Notes under the pieces: generated by a model
Databases searched by the model: none
Told to the model about the DNA's origin: nothing
The model's input: the letters and a program-made list of their open reading frames with translations, nothing else
Position numbers and translations under genes: made by a program
Shown: positions 1 through 8,186 of the stretch, piece by piece
Layout of the letters: the number at the start of each line of letters is the position of its first letter
Position numbering within the stretch: the first letter of the stretch is position 1
NCBI RefSeq assembly: GCF_040683095.1
Contig: NZ_JBFBCI010000011.1
Coordinates: 93,354 to 157,353, forward strand
Reading direction: 5' to 3'
Origin: Sphaerisporangium sp040683095
Lineage (GTDB): Bacteria > Actinomycetota > Actinomycetes > Streptosporangiales > Streptosporangiaceae
Length of the DNA: 64,000 nt

Positions 1-2
1 CC

Positions 3-644
3 CGCTGGGGCAGCTGGGTGCGCGAGGCCGTCCTCTCGCCGCCCGCGTACGCCAAGGCGGTGGACAAGGCGGGAGGTGCCCCGGTGCTGGTCCCACCGCT
101 CAGCCTGGGCGCCGTGGACGGCTACGTCCGCGGCCTGTCGGGGCTCATCCTCGCCGGCGGCGTGGAGGTCGACCCGGCGGTCTACGGCGAGGAGCGGGAC
201 GAGCGGCTCGAGGAGCCCCAGCCGCGGCGCGACAGGTTCGAGATGGCGCTCGCCAAGGCGGCCATCGACGCCGACGTGCCGGTGCTCGGCGTCGCGCGCG
301 GCATGCACGTCCTGAACGTCACCCTGGGCGGCTCGCTGTTCCGGTGGCTGCCCGAGGCCGTCCACCACGACCGGCACGCCGCGAGCACGCCGCACGCCAT
401 CCAGGTGAGCGTGTCCAGCAAGGCGGGCAAGGCCATCGGCGACCACATCGAGGTGTCCACGCCCCACCACCAGGGCCTGCGGCGGCTCGGCGCCGGCCTG
501 ATGGCCATCGCCTGGGCCGACGACCAGATCGTCGAGGGCGTGGAGCTCCAGGGCCACCGGTTCTGCGTGGGCGTCCAGTGGCACCCCGAGCGGGGCAACG
601 ACAACCGCCTGGTGGACGCCCTGGTGGAGGCCGCGATCCACTGA
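3..644 (+). CDS. Gamma-glutamyl-gamma-aminobutyrate hydrolase-like protein (peptidase C26), 5' end outside window
   Basis: Class I glutamine amidotransferase-like protein of the PuuD/C26 family, which normally hydrolyses gamma-glutamyl amides. The reading frame is open to the window edge and starts with RWGSWVREAVLSPPAY, a typical near-N-terminal segment, so only a short N-terminus is missing. The Gly-rich LILAGGVEVDP segment and the C-terminal GVQWHPE motif with the catalytic His are present. The nucleophile elbow reads LGVARGMHVLN: the usual catalytic Cys of the GxCRG motif is Ala (codon GCG at 294-296). The fold looks complete but ordinary hydrolase chemistry should be lost, so a regulatory or scaffolding role is possible. 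The gene converges on the acyl-CoA dehydrogenase gene, with a hairpin between them. Confidence 0.85.
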   Translation, partial: RWGSWVREAVLSPPAYAKAVDKAGGAPVLVPPLSLGAVDGYVRGLSGLILAGGVEVDPAVYGEERDERLEEPQPRRDRFEMALAKAAIDADVPVLGVARGMHVLNVTLGGSLFRWLPEAVHHDRHAASTPHAIQVSVSSKAGKAIGDHIEVSTPHHQGLRRLGAGLMAIAWADDQIVEGVELQGHRFCVGVQWHPERGNDNRLVDALVEAAIH

Positions 645-655
645 CCCGCGGGGAG

Positions 656-677
656 GCGCGGCCTCGCCGGGCCGCGC
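656..677. terminator. Hairpin between convergent genes
   Basis: An 8-bp inverted repeat (GCGCGGCC / GGCCGCGC) with a 6-base loop lies in the short gap between the convergent C26 hydrolase and acyl-CoA dehydrogenase genes. It has no T-tract, as is common for actinomycete terminators, and would serve both strands. Confidence 0.45.
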
Positions 678-678
678 G

Positions 679-1860
679 TCAGAAGCTGCGGGGCAGTCCC
701 AGCACCTGGGTCGCCAGATAGTTCAGCAGAAGTTCCTCGGTGACCGGCGCCACCTTGCCGATCCGCGCGTCCGCCAGCAGGCGGGCGACCGGGTACTCCA
801 GGGAGTACGCCATGCCCCCGTGGGTCTGGAAGGCGTGGTCGGCGGCCTCCCAGGCGGCCTGGGAGGCGGTGAGCTTGGCGATGTTGGCCTCGGTCCCGCA
901 GGGCAGGTGCCGGTCGAACAGCCAGGCCGCCTTGTACAGCATCAGCCGCGCCAGCTCGATCTTGGCCTTCACCTGCGCGAGCGGGAACGCGATGGCCTGG
1001 TTGGCGCCGATCGGGCGTCCGAAGACCTCCCGCTCCTTGGCGTAGGCCACGGCCACGCGCAGCGCCACCTCCGCCCCGCCCAGGGCGCTCGCGCCGAGCA
1101 GGATGCGCTCGGGGTTGAGGACGTCCCACAGCACCACCGCGCCCTGGTCCACCTGGCCGAGCACGTCGGAGGCGGGGACCCGCAGGTCGTCGAAGAACAC
1201 CATGTTCGAGGGCGTGGTGTTGGCGCCCATCTTCGGGATCGGCCGGTAGGAGAGCCGCCCCTCGGCCACGGCCTTCGGCACGTCCACCAGGAACACGGTG
1301 AGCCCGTTGGTGCGGGGCCTGGCCTCGGCCGCCGGGATCGTGCGGGCGACCAGCAGCATCCAGGTGGCCCGCTGGACCCCGGTGATCCAGATCTTCTGCC
1401 CGTTGATCACGTACTCGCCGCCGTCGCGGCGGGCGAAGGTGGAGATCGCCAGCGAGTTGGACCCGGCGTCCGGCTCGGTGAGCGCGAAGCACGTCTCCAG
1501 CTCACCGGTGGCCAGCTTGGGCAGCAGCGCCGCCTTCTGCTCGGGGGAGCCGTGCCGCGCCAGGGTCAGCGCGCCGAACCCCGGCGTCAGCACGTACGTG
1601 AAAGCCGAACCTCCGGCCGAGCCCGAGGCCGACAGCGTCTCGGTCGCCACGGCCAGCTCCAGCAGGCCCTGGCCGCCGCCGCCGTACTCCTCGGGCACGG
1701 CCAGGCCCAGCCACCCGCCCTTGGCGAGCTCGGCCCAGACCTCCTCCGGCCAGCGTTTCTCCGCCTCGCACCGCTGCCAGTAGTCCATGTCGTAGCGCGC
1801 GCAGATGGCGGCGACGCCGCGACGGACGTCCTCGGCGCTCTCCGGGAGCGTGAAGTCCAC
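679..1860 (-). CDS. Acyl-CoA dehydrogenase
   Basis: FAD-dependent acyl-CoA dehydrogenase of 393 residues, a normal length, oxidising acyl-CoA esters to 2-enoyl-CoA with transfer of electrons to ETF. The N-terminal helical domain is followed by the signature CFALTEPDAGSN (about residues 125-136) and the substrate-contacting NGQKIWITG segment. The C-terminal domain has FGRPIGANQAIAFPLAQ and the AFQTHGGMAYSLEYPVARL flavin-contact region. The usual C-terminal YEGT catalytic Glu is absent (the sequence there reads GKVAPVTEE). The Glu of NPERILLGA lies where isovaleryl-CoA dehydrogenases carry their base, so a short-branched acyl substrate is plausible. The start is GTG with GGAGGT just upstream. 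Only 42 bases separate it from the methyltransferase gene upstream, so the two are probably cotranscribed. Confidence 0.92.
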   Translation of the reverse strand: MDFTLPESAEDVRRGVAAICARYDMDYWQRCEAEKRWPEEVWAELAKGGWLGLAVPEEYGGGGQGLLELAVATETLSASGSAGGSAFTYVLTPGFGALTLARHGSPEQKAALLPKLATGELETCFALTEPDAGSNSLAISTFARRDGGEYVINGQKIWITGVQRATWMLLVARTIPAAEARPRTNGLTVFLVDVPKAVAEGRLSYRPIPKMGANTTPSNMVFFDDLRVPASDVLGQVDQGAVVLWDVLNPERILLGASALGGAEVALRVAVAYAKEREVFGRPIGANQAIAFPLAQVKAKIELARLMLYKAAWLFDRHLPCGTEANIAKLTASQAAWEAADHAFQTHGGMAYSLEYPVARLLADARIGKVAPVTEELLLNYLATQVLGLPRSF

Positions 1861-1902
1861 CGTGACCTCCAGTGTCTATGGCCGCGCCTTCGGCGCGGCG
1901 GG

Positions 1903-2493
1903 TCAGGCGCGTGGGCGGCGGGCGTGGTAGACGAACGCCGGGGGCAGGTTGCCCCACACCGTGCGGCTCGGCACGACCTCCTCGAAGGCCTCCGTCAGCC
2001 GGCGGCGGAACCGCAGGGCCGGGGGCAGCGTGCGGGCGTGGGTGTAGGCGAAGGTCGTGAACGCCCCATCGTGGCCGAGCACCGCCGTGATGGCCTCCAG
2101 CAGCCGGTCCTGCAGCCGGGCCGGGAACGCCGCCCACGGCAGCCCGCTGACCACGACGTCGGCCCGCGTCAGGCCGTGTCGCTCCAGCAGGCGGGGCAGG
2201 TCGCAGGCGTCGGCGGCGACGACCGTGGCTCCGGGGTGGCGCTCGGAGAGCCGGGCGGCCAGCACCGGGTTGATCTCGACGGCCAGGTGGCGGCCGCGGC
2301 CGCCGAGGCGGCGCTGGATCTCGCCGGTGAACACGCCGGTCCCGGGCCCGAGTTCGACGATCACTGGCTCCCCGCGCTCGGGCACGGGCGAGGCGACCAC
2401 CCGCGCCAGGCGGAGGGAGCTGGGCGCCACCGCGCCGGTTTTGCCCGGCGATCGTACGAACTGCCCGAAGAAGAGGGCTGTGTCATTGGCCAT
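1903..2493 (-). CDS. Class I SAM-dependent methyltransferase (phospholipid N-methyltransferase/rRNA dimethylase-like)
   Basis: A 196-residue protein with a Rossmann SAM-binding fold. Motif I is IVELGPGTGVFTGEI, the acidic end of strand 2 is AVEIN, and VVSGLPWAAFP sits in the motif IV position, resembling the N-x-P-[YF] region of KsgA and bacterial phosphatidylethanolamine methyltransferases (PmtA type). The start FFGQFVRSPGKTGAVAPSS is typical of the PmtA-like group, so a membrane lipid substrate is likelier than rRNA, though this is family inference. ATG at 2493 is preferred; a GTG two codons upstream is also possible. It is divergent from the CDP-alcohol phosphotransferase gene, another lipid enzyme. 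Confidence 0.75.
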   Translation of the reverse strand: MANDTALFFGQFVRSPGKTGAVAPSSLRLARVVASPVPERGEPVIVELGPGTGVFTGEIQRRLGGRGRHLAVEINPVLAARLSERHPGATVVAADACDLPRLLERHGLTRADVVVSGLPWAAFPARLQDRLLEAITAVLGHDGAFTTFAYTHARTLPPALRFRRRLTEAFEEVVPSRTVWGNLPPAFVYHARRPRA

Positions 2494-2671
2494 GCCCACG
2501 ACCTTAGAGAACGGCGGGGCGTGCTCGCTTCCCCAATGCGGTGGATCTCGTGATCGGTTCGGCGTCGGTCTTCAGAAGGAGCGGCGGCGGGCCGCCCGCC
2601 CCGCCGCCGCGCGCCGCGCCCCGGTAGGGTCGGCAGCAGATCGACGCGGGGGGCATGAGGGGAGCAAGCCG

Positions 2672-3250
2672 GTGAGATCGGCCGAGGACCGGATCTGGAC
2701 GGTTCCGAACGTCCTGAGCATGCTGCGACTGCTCGGCGTGCCGGTGTTCCTGTGGCTCGTGCTCGGGCCCAGGGCCGACGGGTGGGCCCTGGCGCTGCTA
2801 ATGGCGGCCGGGTTCTCCGACTGGCTCGACGGCAAGCTGGCCCGCGCCTGGAACCAGACCAGCCGGCTCGGCAGGCTGCTCGACCCGCTGGCCGACCGGC
2901 TCTACATCCTGGCGACGCTGATCGGCCTGACCCTGCGGGAGGTCATCCCGTGGTGGCTGACCGCGCTGCTCGTCGGCAGGGACCTGGTGCTCCTGCTCGG
3001 CGTCCCCGTGCTGCGCAGGCATGGCTTCGGCCCGGCCCTGCCGGTCCACTTCCTCGGCAAGACGGCGACGGCCAGCCTGCTGTACGCCTTCCCGCTGCTC
3101 TTCCTGGCGTCCCACGACGGCTGGTACGCCGACGTCGCCCGGATCCTGGGATGGGCCTTCGCCATCTGGGGAACAGGTCTTTATTGGTGGGCGGGGGCGC
3201 TTTACGTGGTTCAGGGACGCCGGCTCATCGAAGAGGCGAGCCGGGCATGA
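2672..3250 (+). CDS. CDP-alcohol phosphatidyltransferase family membrane protein
   Basis: Integral membrane enzyme of 192 residues that transfers a phosphatidyl group from a CDP-linked lipid to a small alcohol (PgsA/Pis/cardiolipin-synthase-like class). The diagnostic D-x2-D-G-x2-A-R-x8-G-x3-D-x3-D motif is present as SDWLDGKLAR followed by GRLLDPLADR (about residues 49-79). About five hydrophobic helices follow, including the WWLTALLVGRDLVLLLGVPVL region. The GTG start at 2672 follows GAGGGGAGCAAG. The acceptor alcohol cannot be assigned from sequence alone. The sugar-nucleotide enzyme gene starts 95 bases downstream on the same strand, so cotranscription is possible. Confidence 0.85.
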   Translation: MRSAEDRIWTVPNVLSMLRLLGVPVFLWLVLGPRADGWALALLMAAGFSDWLDGKLARAWNQTSRLGRLLDPLADRLYILATLIGLTLREVIPWWLTALLVGRDLVLLLGVPVLRRHGFGPALPVHFLGKTATASLLYAFPLLFLASHDGWYADVARILGWAFAIWGTGLYWWAGALYVVQGRRLIEEASRA

Positions 3251-3345
3251 TCGTATCGTCGGGCCGCCTCGGCGGCACCTCACGGCGATCACCCGCGTAA
3301 GCGCGGCCGCGTGCCCACCGTGACGAAACTTCCGGAGGGTGATTT

Positions 3346-5847
3346 GTGAAGGCCGTCGTGATGGCGGGCGGGGAGGGGACTCGGCTCCGGCCGATGACCG
3401 CCAACCAGCCCAAACCCCTGCTTCCCGTGGTGAACCGGCCGATCATGGAGCACGTGCTCCGCCTGCTCAAACGGCACGGTTTCACCGAGACCGTCGTCAC
3501 CGTGCAGTTCCTCGCCGCGCTCGTGCGCAACTACTTCGGCGACGGCGACGAGCTCGGCATGAGCCTGCACTACGCCACCGAGGAGATCCCGCTCGGCACC
3601 GCCGGCAGCGTGAAGAACGCCGCCGACAAGCTGCGCGACGAGCGCTTCCTGGTGATCTCCGGGGACGCGCTGACCGACGTCGACCTGACCGACATGATCA
3701 GGTTCCACGAGGAGAACGGCGCCCTGGTCACCATCGGGCTCAAGCGCGTCCCGAACCCGCTGGAGTTCGGCATCATCATCGTGGACGAGCACGGCCGGGT
3801 GCAGCGCTTCCTGGAGAAGCCCACCTGGGGCCAGGTCTTCTCCGACACGGTCAACACCGGCGTGTACATCATGGAGCCCGAGGTCCTGGACGAGGTCGCC
3901 CCCGGCACGGCCGTCGACTGGTCGGGCGACGTCTTCCCCAAGCTGCTCGCCCGCGGCGCCCCGCTGTACGGCTACGTCGCCTCCGGCTACTGGGAGGACG
4001 TCGGCACCCACGAGAGCTACCTCAAGGCCCAGGCCGACGCCCTGTCGGGCCGGGTGCGGCTGGACGCCGACGGCTTCGAGCTGTCCCCGGGCGTGTGGGT
4101 GGCCGAGGGCGCCTCGGTCGACCCCGACGCCATCCTCAAGGGCCCCCTGTACATCGGCGGCTACGCCAAGGTCGAGGCCGGCGCCGAGCTGCGCGAGTAC
4201 ACCGTCCTCGGCGACAACGTCGTGGTGAAGGAGGGCGCCTTCCTGCACCGCGCCGTCGTCCACGACAACGTCTACATCGGGCCGAGCGCCCACCTGCGCG
4301 GATGCGTCATCGGCAAGAACACCGACATCATGACCGGCGCCCGCATCGAGGAGAACGCCGTCGTCGGCGACGAGTGCGTCATCGAGGCCGAGGCCTACGT
4401 CTCCTCCGGGGTGAAGATCTACCCGTTCAAGACGATCGAGGCGGGCGCGGTCGTCAACACCAGCGTGATCTGGGAGTCGCGCGGCCAGCGCAGCCTGTTC
4501 GGCCCGCGCGGCGTCTCCGGCCTGGTCAACGTCGAGATCACCCCCGAGCTGTGCGTCCGCCTGGCCAGCGCCTACGCCACCACCCTGAAGAAGGGCGCCT
4601 CGGTCATCACCTCGCGCGACTCCTCCCGCGCGGCCCGCGCCCTCAAGCGCGCCGTGATCAGCGCGCTCAACGCCAGCGCCATCAACGTGCTGGACCTGGA
4701 GGCCGCCCCGATGCCCGTGGCGCGCTTCCACACCTCCAACGAGACCGCCTCGGGCGGCATCGCCCTGCGCACCACCCCAGGCGACCCCCAGAGCGTCGAC
4801 ATCGTCTTCATGGACGAGAACGGCGCCGACCTGTCCCAGAACGCCCAGCGCAAGCTGGAGCGGGTCTTCTCGCGCCAGGAGTTCAGGCGCGCGTTCCCCG
4901 GCGAGATCGCCGAGCTCAGCTTCCCCGCCAGGGCCGTGGAGGACTACACCCGCGAGCTGCTGCGCTGGGTCGACATGTCCGGCGTGCGGGACGCCGAGAT
5001 GAAGGTCGTCATCGACTGCGCGGGCGGCACCTCCGCGCTGGTGCTGCCGAGCCTGCTCGGCCGGGTCGGCGTCGACGTCCTGACCGTCAACAACCGCCTG
5101 GACGACTCCTCGCCGACCGAGACCCTCGCCGAGCGCCGCAGGGACCTGCAGCGCCTGGCCGAGCTCGTGGGGTCCTCCCGGGCCGCGTTCGGCGTGCGGT
5201 TCGACCCGGTGGGCGAGCGCATCTCCCTGGTCGACGAGATGGGCCAGCTCATCAGCGAGGAACGCGCCCAGCTCGTCGTCCTGGACCTGGTGGCCGCCGA
5301 GCGCCGCGGCGGCCGCGTGGCCCTGCCGGTGACCACCACCCGCGTCGCCGAGCAGGTCTGCCGCTTCCACGGGGCCCAGGTGCAGTGGACCTCCACCGCC
5401 CTGGACGCGCTCACCTCGGCCGCGGCCGACCCCGAGCTGATCTTCGCCGCGGACGGGCGCGGCGGCTTCATCGTCCCGGAGTTCGCGCCCACGGTGGACG
5501 GCCTGGCCGCCTTCCTGCGCCTGCTCGGCCTGGTCGCCCGCACCCGCCTGTCGCTCAGCCAGATCGACGCGCGCATCCCGCAGGCCAAGATGCTCAAACG
5601 CACCGTGCCGACGCCGTGGGCGGCCAAGGGGGCCGTCATGCGGTCGGTGGTGGAGGCCGCCGACGGCTACCGCCTGGACACCACCGACGGCGTCCGGGTG
5701 GTGGAGGAGGACGGCGGCTGGGCGCTCATCCTGCCCGACCCCTCCGAGGCCGTCACCCACCTGTGGGCCGAGGGCGACGACCTGGACGTCGCCCAGGCCC
5801 TGCTGGAGCGCTGGGCCCGCGTGGTCGAGCAGGCCGTCGGCACCTGA
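3346..5847 (+). CDS. Mannose-1-phosphate guanylyltransferase / phosphomannomutase fusion
   Basis: An 833-residue three-part protein. Residues 1-235 are a nucleotidyltransferase (VMAGGEGTRLRPMT, then ISGDALTDVD). About 245-370 are left-handed beta-helix hexapeptide repeats. About 380-833 are a phosphohexomutase with the phosphoserine loop TSRDSSRAAR (Ser426 or Ser427). The family makes GDP-mannose or related sugar nucleotides for cell-envelope glycans. The mutase metal loop, normally D-x-D-G-D-R, reads FDPVGERISLVDE (Asp620 onward), so the mutase half may be regulatory or weakly active. The GTG start at 3346 follows GGAGGGTG. It lies downstream of a lipid-headgroup enzyme, consistent with envelope biosynthesis. 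Nucleotide and sugar specificity are inferred. Confidence 0.85.
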   Translation: MKAVVMAGGEGTRLRPMTANQPKPLLPVVNRPIMEHVLRLLKRHGFTETVVTVQFLAALVRNYFGDGDELGMSLHYATEEIPLGTAGSVKNAADKLRDERFLVISGDALTDVDLTDMIRFHEENGALVTIGLKRVPNPLEFGIIIVDEHGRVQRFLEKPTWGQVFSDTVNTGVYIMEPEVLDEVAPGTAVDWSGDVFPKLLARGAPLYGYVASGYWEDVGTHESYLKAQADALSGRVRLDADGFELSPGVWVAEGASVDPDAILKGPLYIGGYAKVEAGAELREYTVLGDNVVVKEGAFLHRAVVHDNVYIGPSAHLRGCVIGKNTDIMTGARIEENAVVGDECVIEAEAYVSSGVKIYPFKTIEAGAVVNTSVIWESRGQRSLFGPRGVSGLVNVEITPELCVRLASAYATTLKKGASVITSRDSSRAARALKRAVISALNASAINVLDLEAAPMPVARFHTSNETASGGIALRTTPGDPQSVDIVFMDENGADLSQNAQRKLERVFSRQEFRRAFPGEIAELSFPARAVEDYTRELLRWVDMSGVRDAEMKVVIDCAGGTSALVLPSLLGRVGVDVLTVNNRLDDSSPTETLAERRRDLQRLAELVGSSRAAFGVRFDPVGERISLVDEMGQLISEERAQLVVLDLVAAERRGGRVALPVTTTRVAEQVCRFHGAQVQWTSTALDALTSAAADPELIFAADGRGGFIVPEFAPTVDGLAAFLRLLGLVARTRLSLSQIDARIPQAKMLKRTVPTPWAAKGAVMRSVVEAADGYRLDTTDGVRVVEEDGGWALILPDPSEAVTHLWAEGDDLDVAQALLERWARVVEQAVGT

Positions 5848-6238
5848 CCGCCCGCCCCCCGCGGCCGCCCGCCCGCGCGATACGGGTTCGATCTGCCCCT
5901 GAACCACCGTTACCCACCGGTTCCGGTCACATTCGTCCGGCGCGGCGCATGGACCGCGGGGCCGCGCGGGCGGTAGTTTTGGACCGGCGCGGCGAGCCGG
6001 GCAGGAAGGGGAAAGGCGAGCAAGTCGTACACGAGCACTCGCCGGCCCCCGCAGCGAGAGCCCGAGCGAGCCTCACCAAGCATGTCCGAACCCGCGAGCA
6101 CGCCCTCATCTTGACCTTTGCGACTCATCAGCGTATGTTGCGGCATTCGCAGCCTGAGGAACATGAGAAGCGAAGAACCGAGGCACGCCGCCCTGAGCAC
6201 CGTCGCCGCGACTTCGCGGTAGGAGGCCGAGCCGATCG
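5848..6238 (+). promoter_or_regulatory. Leader region and promoter of the FHA-ftsR operon
   Basis: A 391-base gap without a credible gene. A sigma-70/HrdB-type promoter can be read as TTGACC at 6111-6116, a 17-base spacer and TATGTT at 6134-6139, which leaves a leader of about 95 bases. The ribosome binding site AGGAGG lies shortly before the ATG at 6239. Nothing recognisable was seen in 5848-6100. Confidence 0.6.
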
Positions 6239-6745
6239 ATGCCGAGCGTCTACTGCACGCAGTGCGGCAATGCCAACCCTGAAGACGCCCGTTTCTGCTC
6301 ACGGTGCGGGTCGCCACTGAGCCGACCCGAGAGCACGCCGGTGGGGGACACGACCTCGACGATCTCCCTGAGCGGGATCGAGGCGATGGACTCGGAGGCG
6401 ACGGGGCAGACGCTCCTTCCCGACCGCGCGGCCGTCGACCAGCTGCCACCGGGCACGGCGCTGCTGGTCGTGATGCGCGGGCCGAACGCCGGGAGCCGCT
6501 TCCTGCTCGACAGCGAGCTCACCACGGCCGGCCGCCACCCCGAGAGCGACATCTTCCTGGACGATGTGACGGTCTCGCGCCGGCACGCCGAGTTCTACCG
6601 GCGGGGCGACTACTACACCGCCAGGGACGTCGGCAGCCTCAACGGCACCTACGTCAACAGGGAGCGCATCGAGGAGCTCCCCCTGTCCGGCGGCGACGAA
6701 GTCCAGATTGGCAAGTTCCGGCTGGTGTTCCTCACGCGTGGGTGA
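6239..6745 (+). CDS. FHA-domain protein with N-terminal zinc ribbon (GarA/OdhI-like position)
   Basis: A 168-residue protein. Residues 1-30 form a zinc ribbon with paired CxxC motifs (CTQCGNANPEDARFCSRCG). A short linker holds GDTTSTISLSG, and a forkhead-associated domain spans about 75-165 with GRHPESD, SRRHAEF and SLNGTYVN, the phosphothreonine-binding signature. Mycobacterial GarA and corynebacterial OdhI have an N-terminal ETTS motif phosphorylated by PknB/PknG that switches their inhibition of 2-oxoglutarate dehydrogenase. The TTS in this linker is a plausible counterpart but is not identical. Gene order (FHA, FtsR, DUF151, MerR, GcvP) matches Rv1827-Rv1832, supporting a GarA-type role in glutamate/2-oxoglutarate control. 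Confidence 0.85.
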   Translation: MPSVYCTQCGNANPEDARFCSRCGSPLSRPESTPVGDTTSTISLSGIEAMDSEATGQTLLPDRAAVDQLPPGTALLVVMRGPNAGSRFLLDSELTTAGRHPESDIFLDDVTVSRRHAEFYRRGDYYTARDVGSLNGTYVNRERIEELPLSGGDEVQIGKFRLVFLTRG

Positions 6746-6757
6746 GGAGGAACGGTG

Positions 6758-7438
6758 ATGAGCGCGCAGGCCGCCCGGGCGTTCATGAGCATCGGGGAGG
6801 TCCTCGAGATCCTTCGGGCGGACTTCCCCGACGTCACCGTCTCCAAGATCCGCTTTCTCGAGGGCGAGGGGCTGATCGAGCCCCAGCGCTCCCCGTCGGG
6901 CTACCGCAAGTTCACCCACGCCGACGTCGAGCGCCTGCGGTACATCCTCACCGCCCAGCGTGACCGCTACCTTCCCCTCCGGGTGATCAAGGACCACCTG
7001 GAGACGGCGGGCCCGGACGGCGCGACCGCGGCCCGGCCTCGTGCCGTCGGGGGCGAGGCCCCGCCCGCCGAGGTCCGGCTCAGCCGCGCCGAGCTGCTGG
7101 AGGCCGCCGAGCTCGACGAGGAGACCCTCGCCGAGCTGGAGGACTACGGCCTGCTGACCCCCGTCGCCCGCTGGTACGACGCCGAGGCCCTCACCGTGGC
7201 CAGGGCCACCGGCGCGCTGACCAGGTTCGGCCTGCACCCCCGCCACCTGCGCGTGCTCAAGGCCGCCGCCGAGCGCGAGGCCGGGCTCGTCGAGCAGGCC
7301 GTCGCGCCGCTGATGCGCCGGCGCGCCCCGGGCGCGGCCGGCCAGGCGGGGGAGACCGCGCGCGAGATCTCCGCGCTGCTCCAGGAAGTGCGTACCGCCC
7401 TGGTGAGGGGCGGTCTGCGGGGCATTCTGGGCCGCTGA
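6758..7438 (+). CDS. ftsR: MerR-family transcriptional regulator, FtsR-like
   Basis: A 226-residue regulator. The N-terminal winged HTH (about residues 10-75) contains SIGEVLEILRADFPDVTVSKIRFLE split by an unusually long first loop, then GLIEPQRSPSGYRKF, the signature of Rv1828/FtsR. FtsR activates ftsZ in Corynebacterium glutamicum. The C-terminal helical part (about 105-226) has LSRAELLEAAELDEETLAELEDYGLL, a second MerR-like recognition helix seen in this family. GAGGAGG precedes an in-frame GTG and then ATG at 6758; I prefer ATG. The gap to the FHA gene is only 12 bases, so the two form an operon. The symbol is assigned by family and synteny, not by experiment. Confidence 0.85.
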   Translation: MSAQAARAFMSIGEVLEILRADFPDVTVSKIRFLEGEGLIEPQRSPSGYRKFTHADVERLRYILTAQRDRYLPLRVIKDHLETAGPDGATAARPRAVGGEAPPAEVRLSRAELLEAAELDEETLAELEDYGLLTPVARWYDAEALTVARATGALTRFGLHPRHLRVLKAAAEREAGLVEQAVAPLMRRRAPGAAGQAGETAREISALLQEVRTALVRGGLRGILGR

Positions 7439-7569
7439 CGGAGCCGCCCGGACATTTCGGGGTGCGGGGATGTTACGTTGAATTTTGCGGCGATGGTCAC
7501 GCCGCGAGCTGAGAGCCGCAAGGGAGCAGGCCTGGAACGGGCCGGTGACCCAATGGGACGGAGCCGCGT

Positions 7570-8040
7570 GTGTTGCAGATGGAGGTCGTGGGGGTCCGCG
7601 TGGAGATGCCCACCAACCAGCCCATCGTCCTGCTCAAGGAGGCGAAGGGTGAGCGATATCTGCCGATCTGGATAGGCATGACCGAGGCCACGGCCATCGC
7701 CCTGGCTCAGGCAGAGGAGCCGCCTCCCCGGCCGCTCACCCACGACTTGTTCAAGGACGTGATCGAAGCTTTCGGCGTGCGGTTGCAGGCGGTCAACATC
7801 GTCGCGCTGCGCGACGGGATCTTCTTCGCCGACCTGGTGTTCTCCAACGGGGTGGAGGTGAGCGCGCGTCCCTCCGACTCCATCGCGCTGGCGCTTCGCA
7901 CGGGCGCGAGCATCTACGCCAGCGAGGACGTCGTGCGCGAGGCCGGTGTCATCATTCCCGACGACCAGGAGGACGAGGTCGAGAAGTTCCGCGAGTTCCT
8001 GGACACGATCACCCCGGAGGACTTCGGCCGTGCGGGTTAG
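7570..8040 (+). CDS. DUF151 / bifunctional nuclease family protein
   Basis: A 156-residue protein of the DUF151 (bifunctional nuclease) family, with the characteristic LPIWIGMTEATAIALAQ near residue 35 and the C-terminal RPSDSIALALR block near 97-107. Plant and bacterial members have been reported as nucleases, but the role of the actinobacterial Rv1829-type protein is not settled. The start is GTG at 7570 after GGACGGAG. It sits between two MerR-type genes in the same order as Rv1828-Rv1830. A 131-base gap separates it from ftsR; I could not make out a convincing promoter there. Confidence 0.85.
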   Translation: MLQMEVVGVRVEMPTNQPIVLLKEAKGERYLPIWIGMTEATAIALAQAEEPPPRPLTHDLFKDVIEAFGVRLQAVNIVALRDGIFFADLVFSNGVEVSARPSDSIALALRTGASIYASEDVVREAGVIIPDDQEDEVEKFREFLDTITPEDFGRAG

Positions 8041-8083
8041 CCATATCGGGCATTTACGCTTCACGACGCGCCGGGCGGGATCG

Positions 8084-8112
8084 TTGACTGAGCATCGCAC
8101 CGGTCCTACGGT
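8084..8112 (+). promoter_or_regulatory. Predicted sigma-70-type promoter of the second MerR gene
   Basis: TTGACT at 8084-8089, a 17-base spacer and TACGGT at 8107-8112 fit a housekeeping actinomycete promoter for the MerR gene starting at 8187. Confidence 0.5.
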
Positions 8113-8186
8113 GCAAGGGAAACCACGGTTGTAATTCACGAACCCCCAGATCAGACCGTGGGATGAGAGAAAGCCGGAGGTCCGCA

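Noticed and set aside
3289..5907. Minus-strand open frame of about 870 codons across the GDP-mannose enzyme gene
   Set aside because: Antisense shadow with Gly/Asp/Val-rich repetitive composition produced by codon bias.
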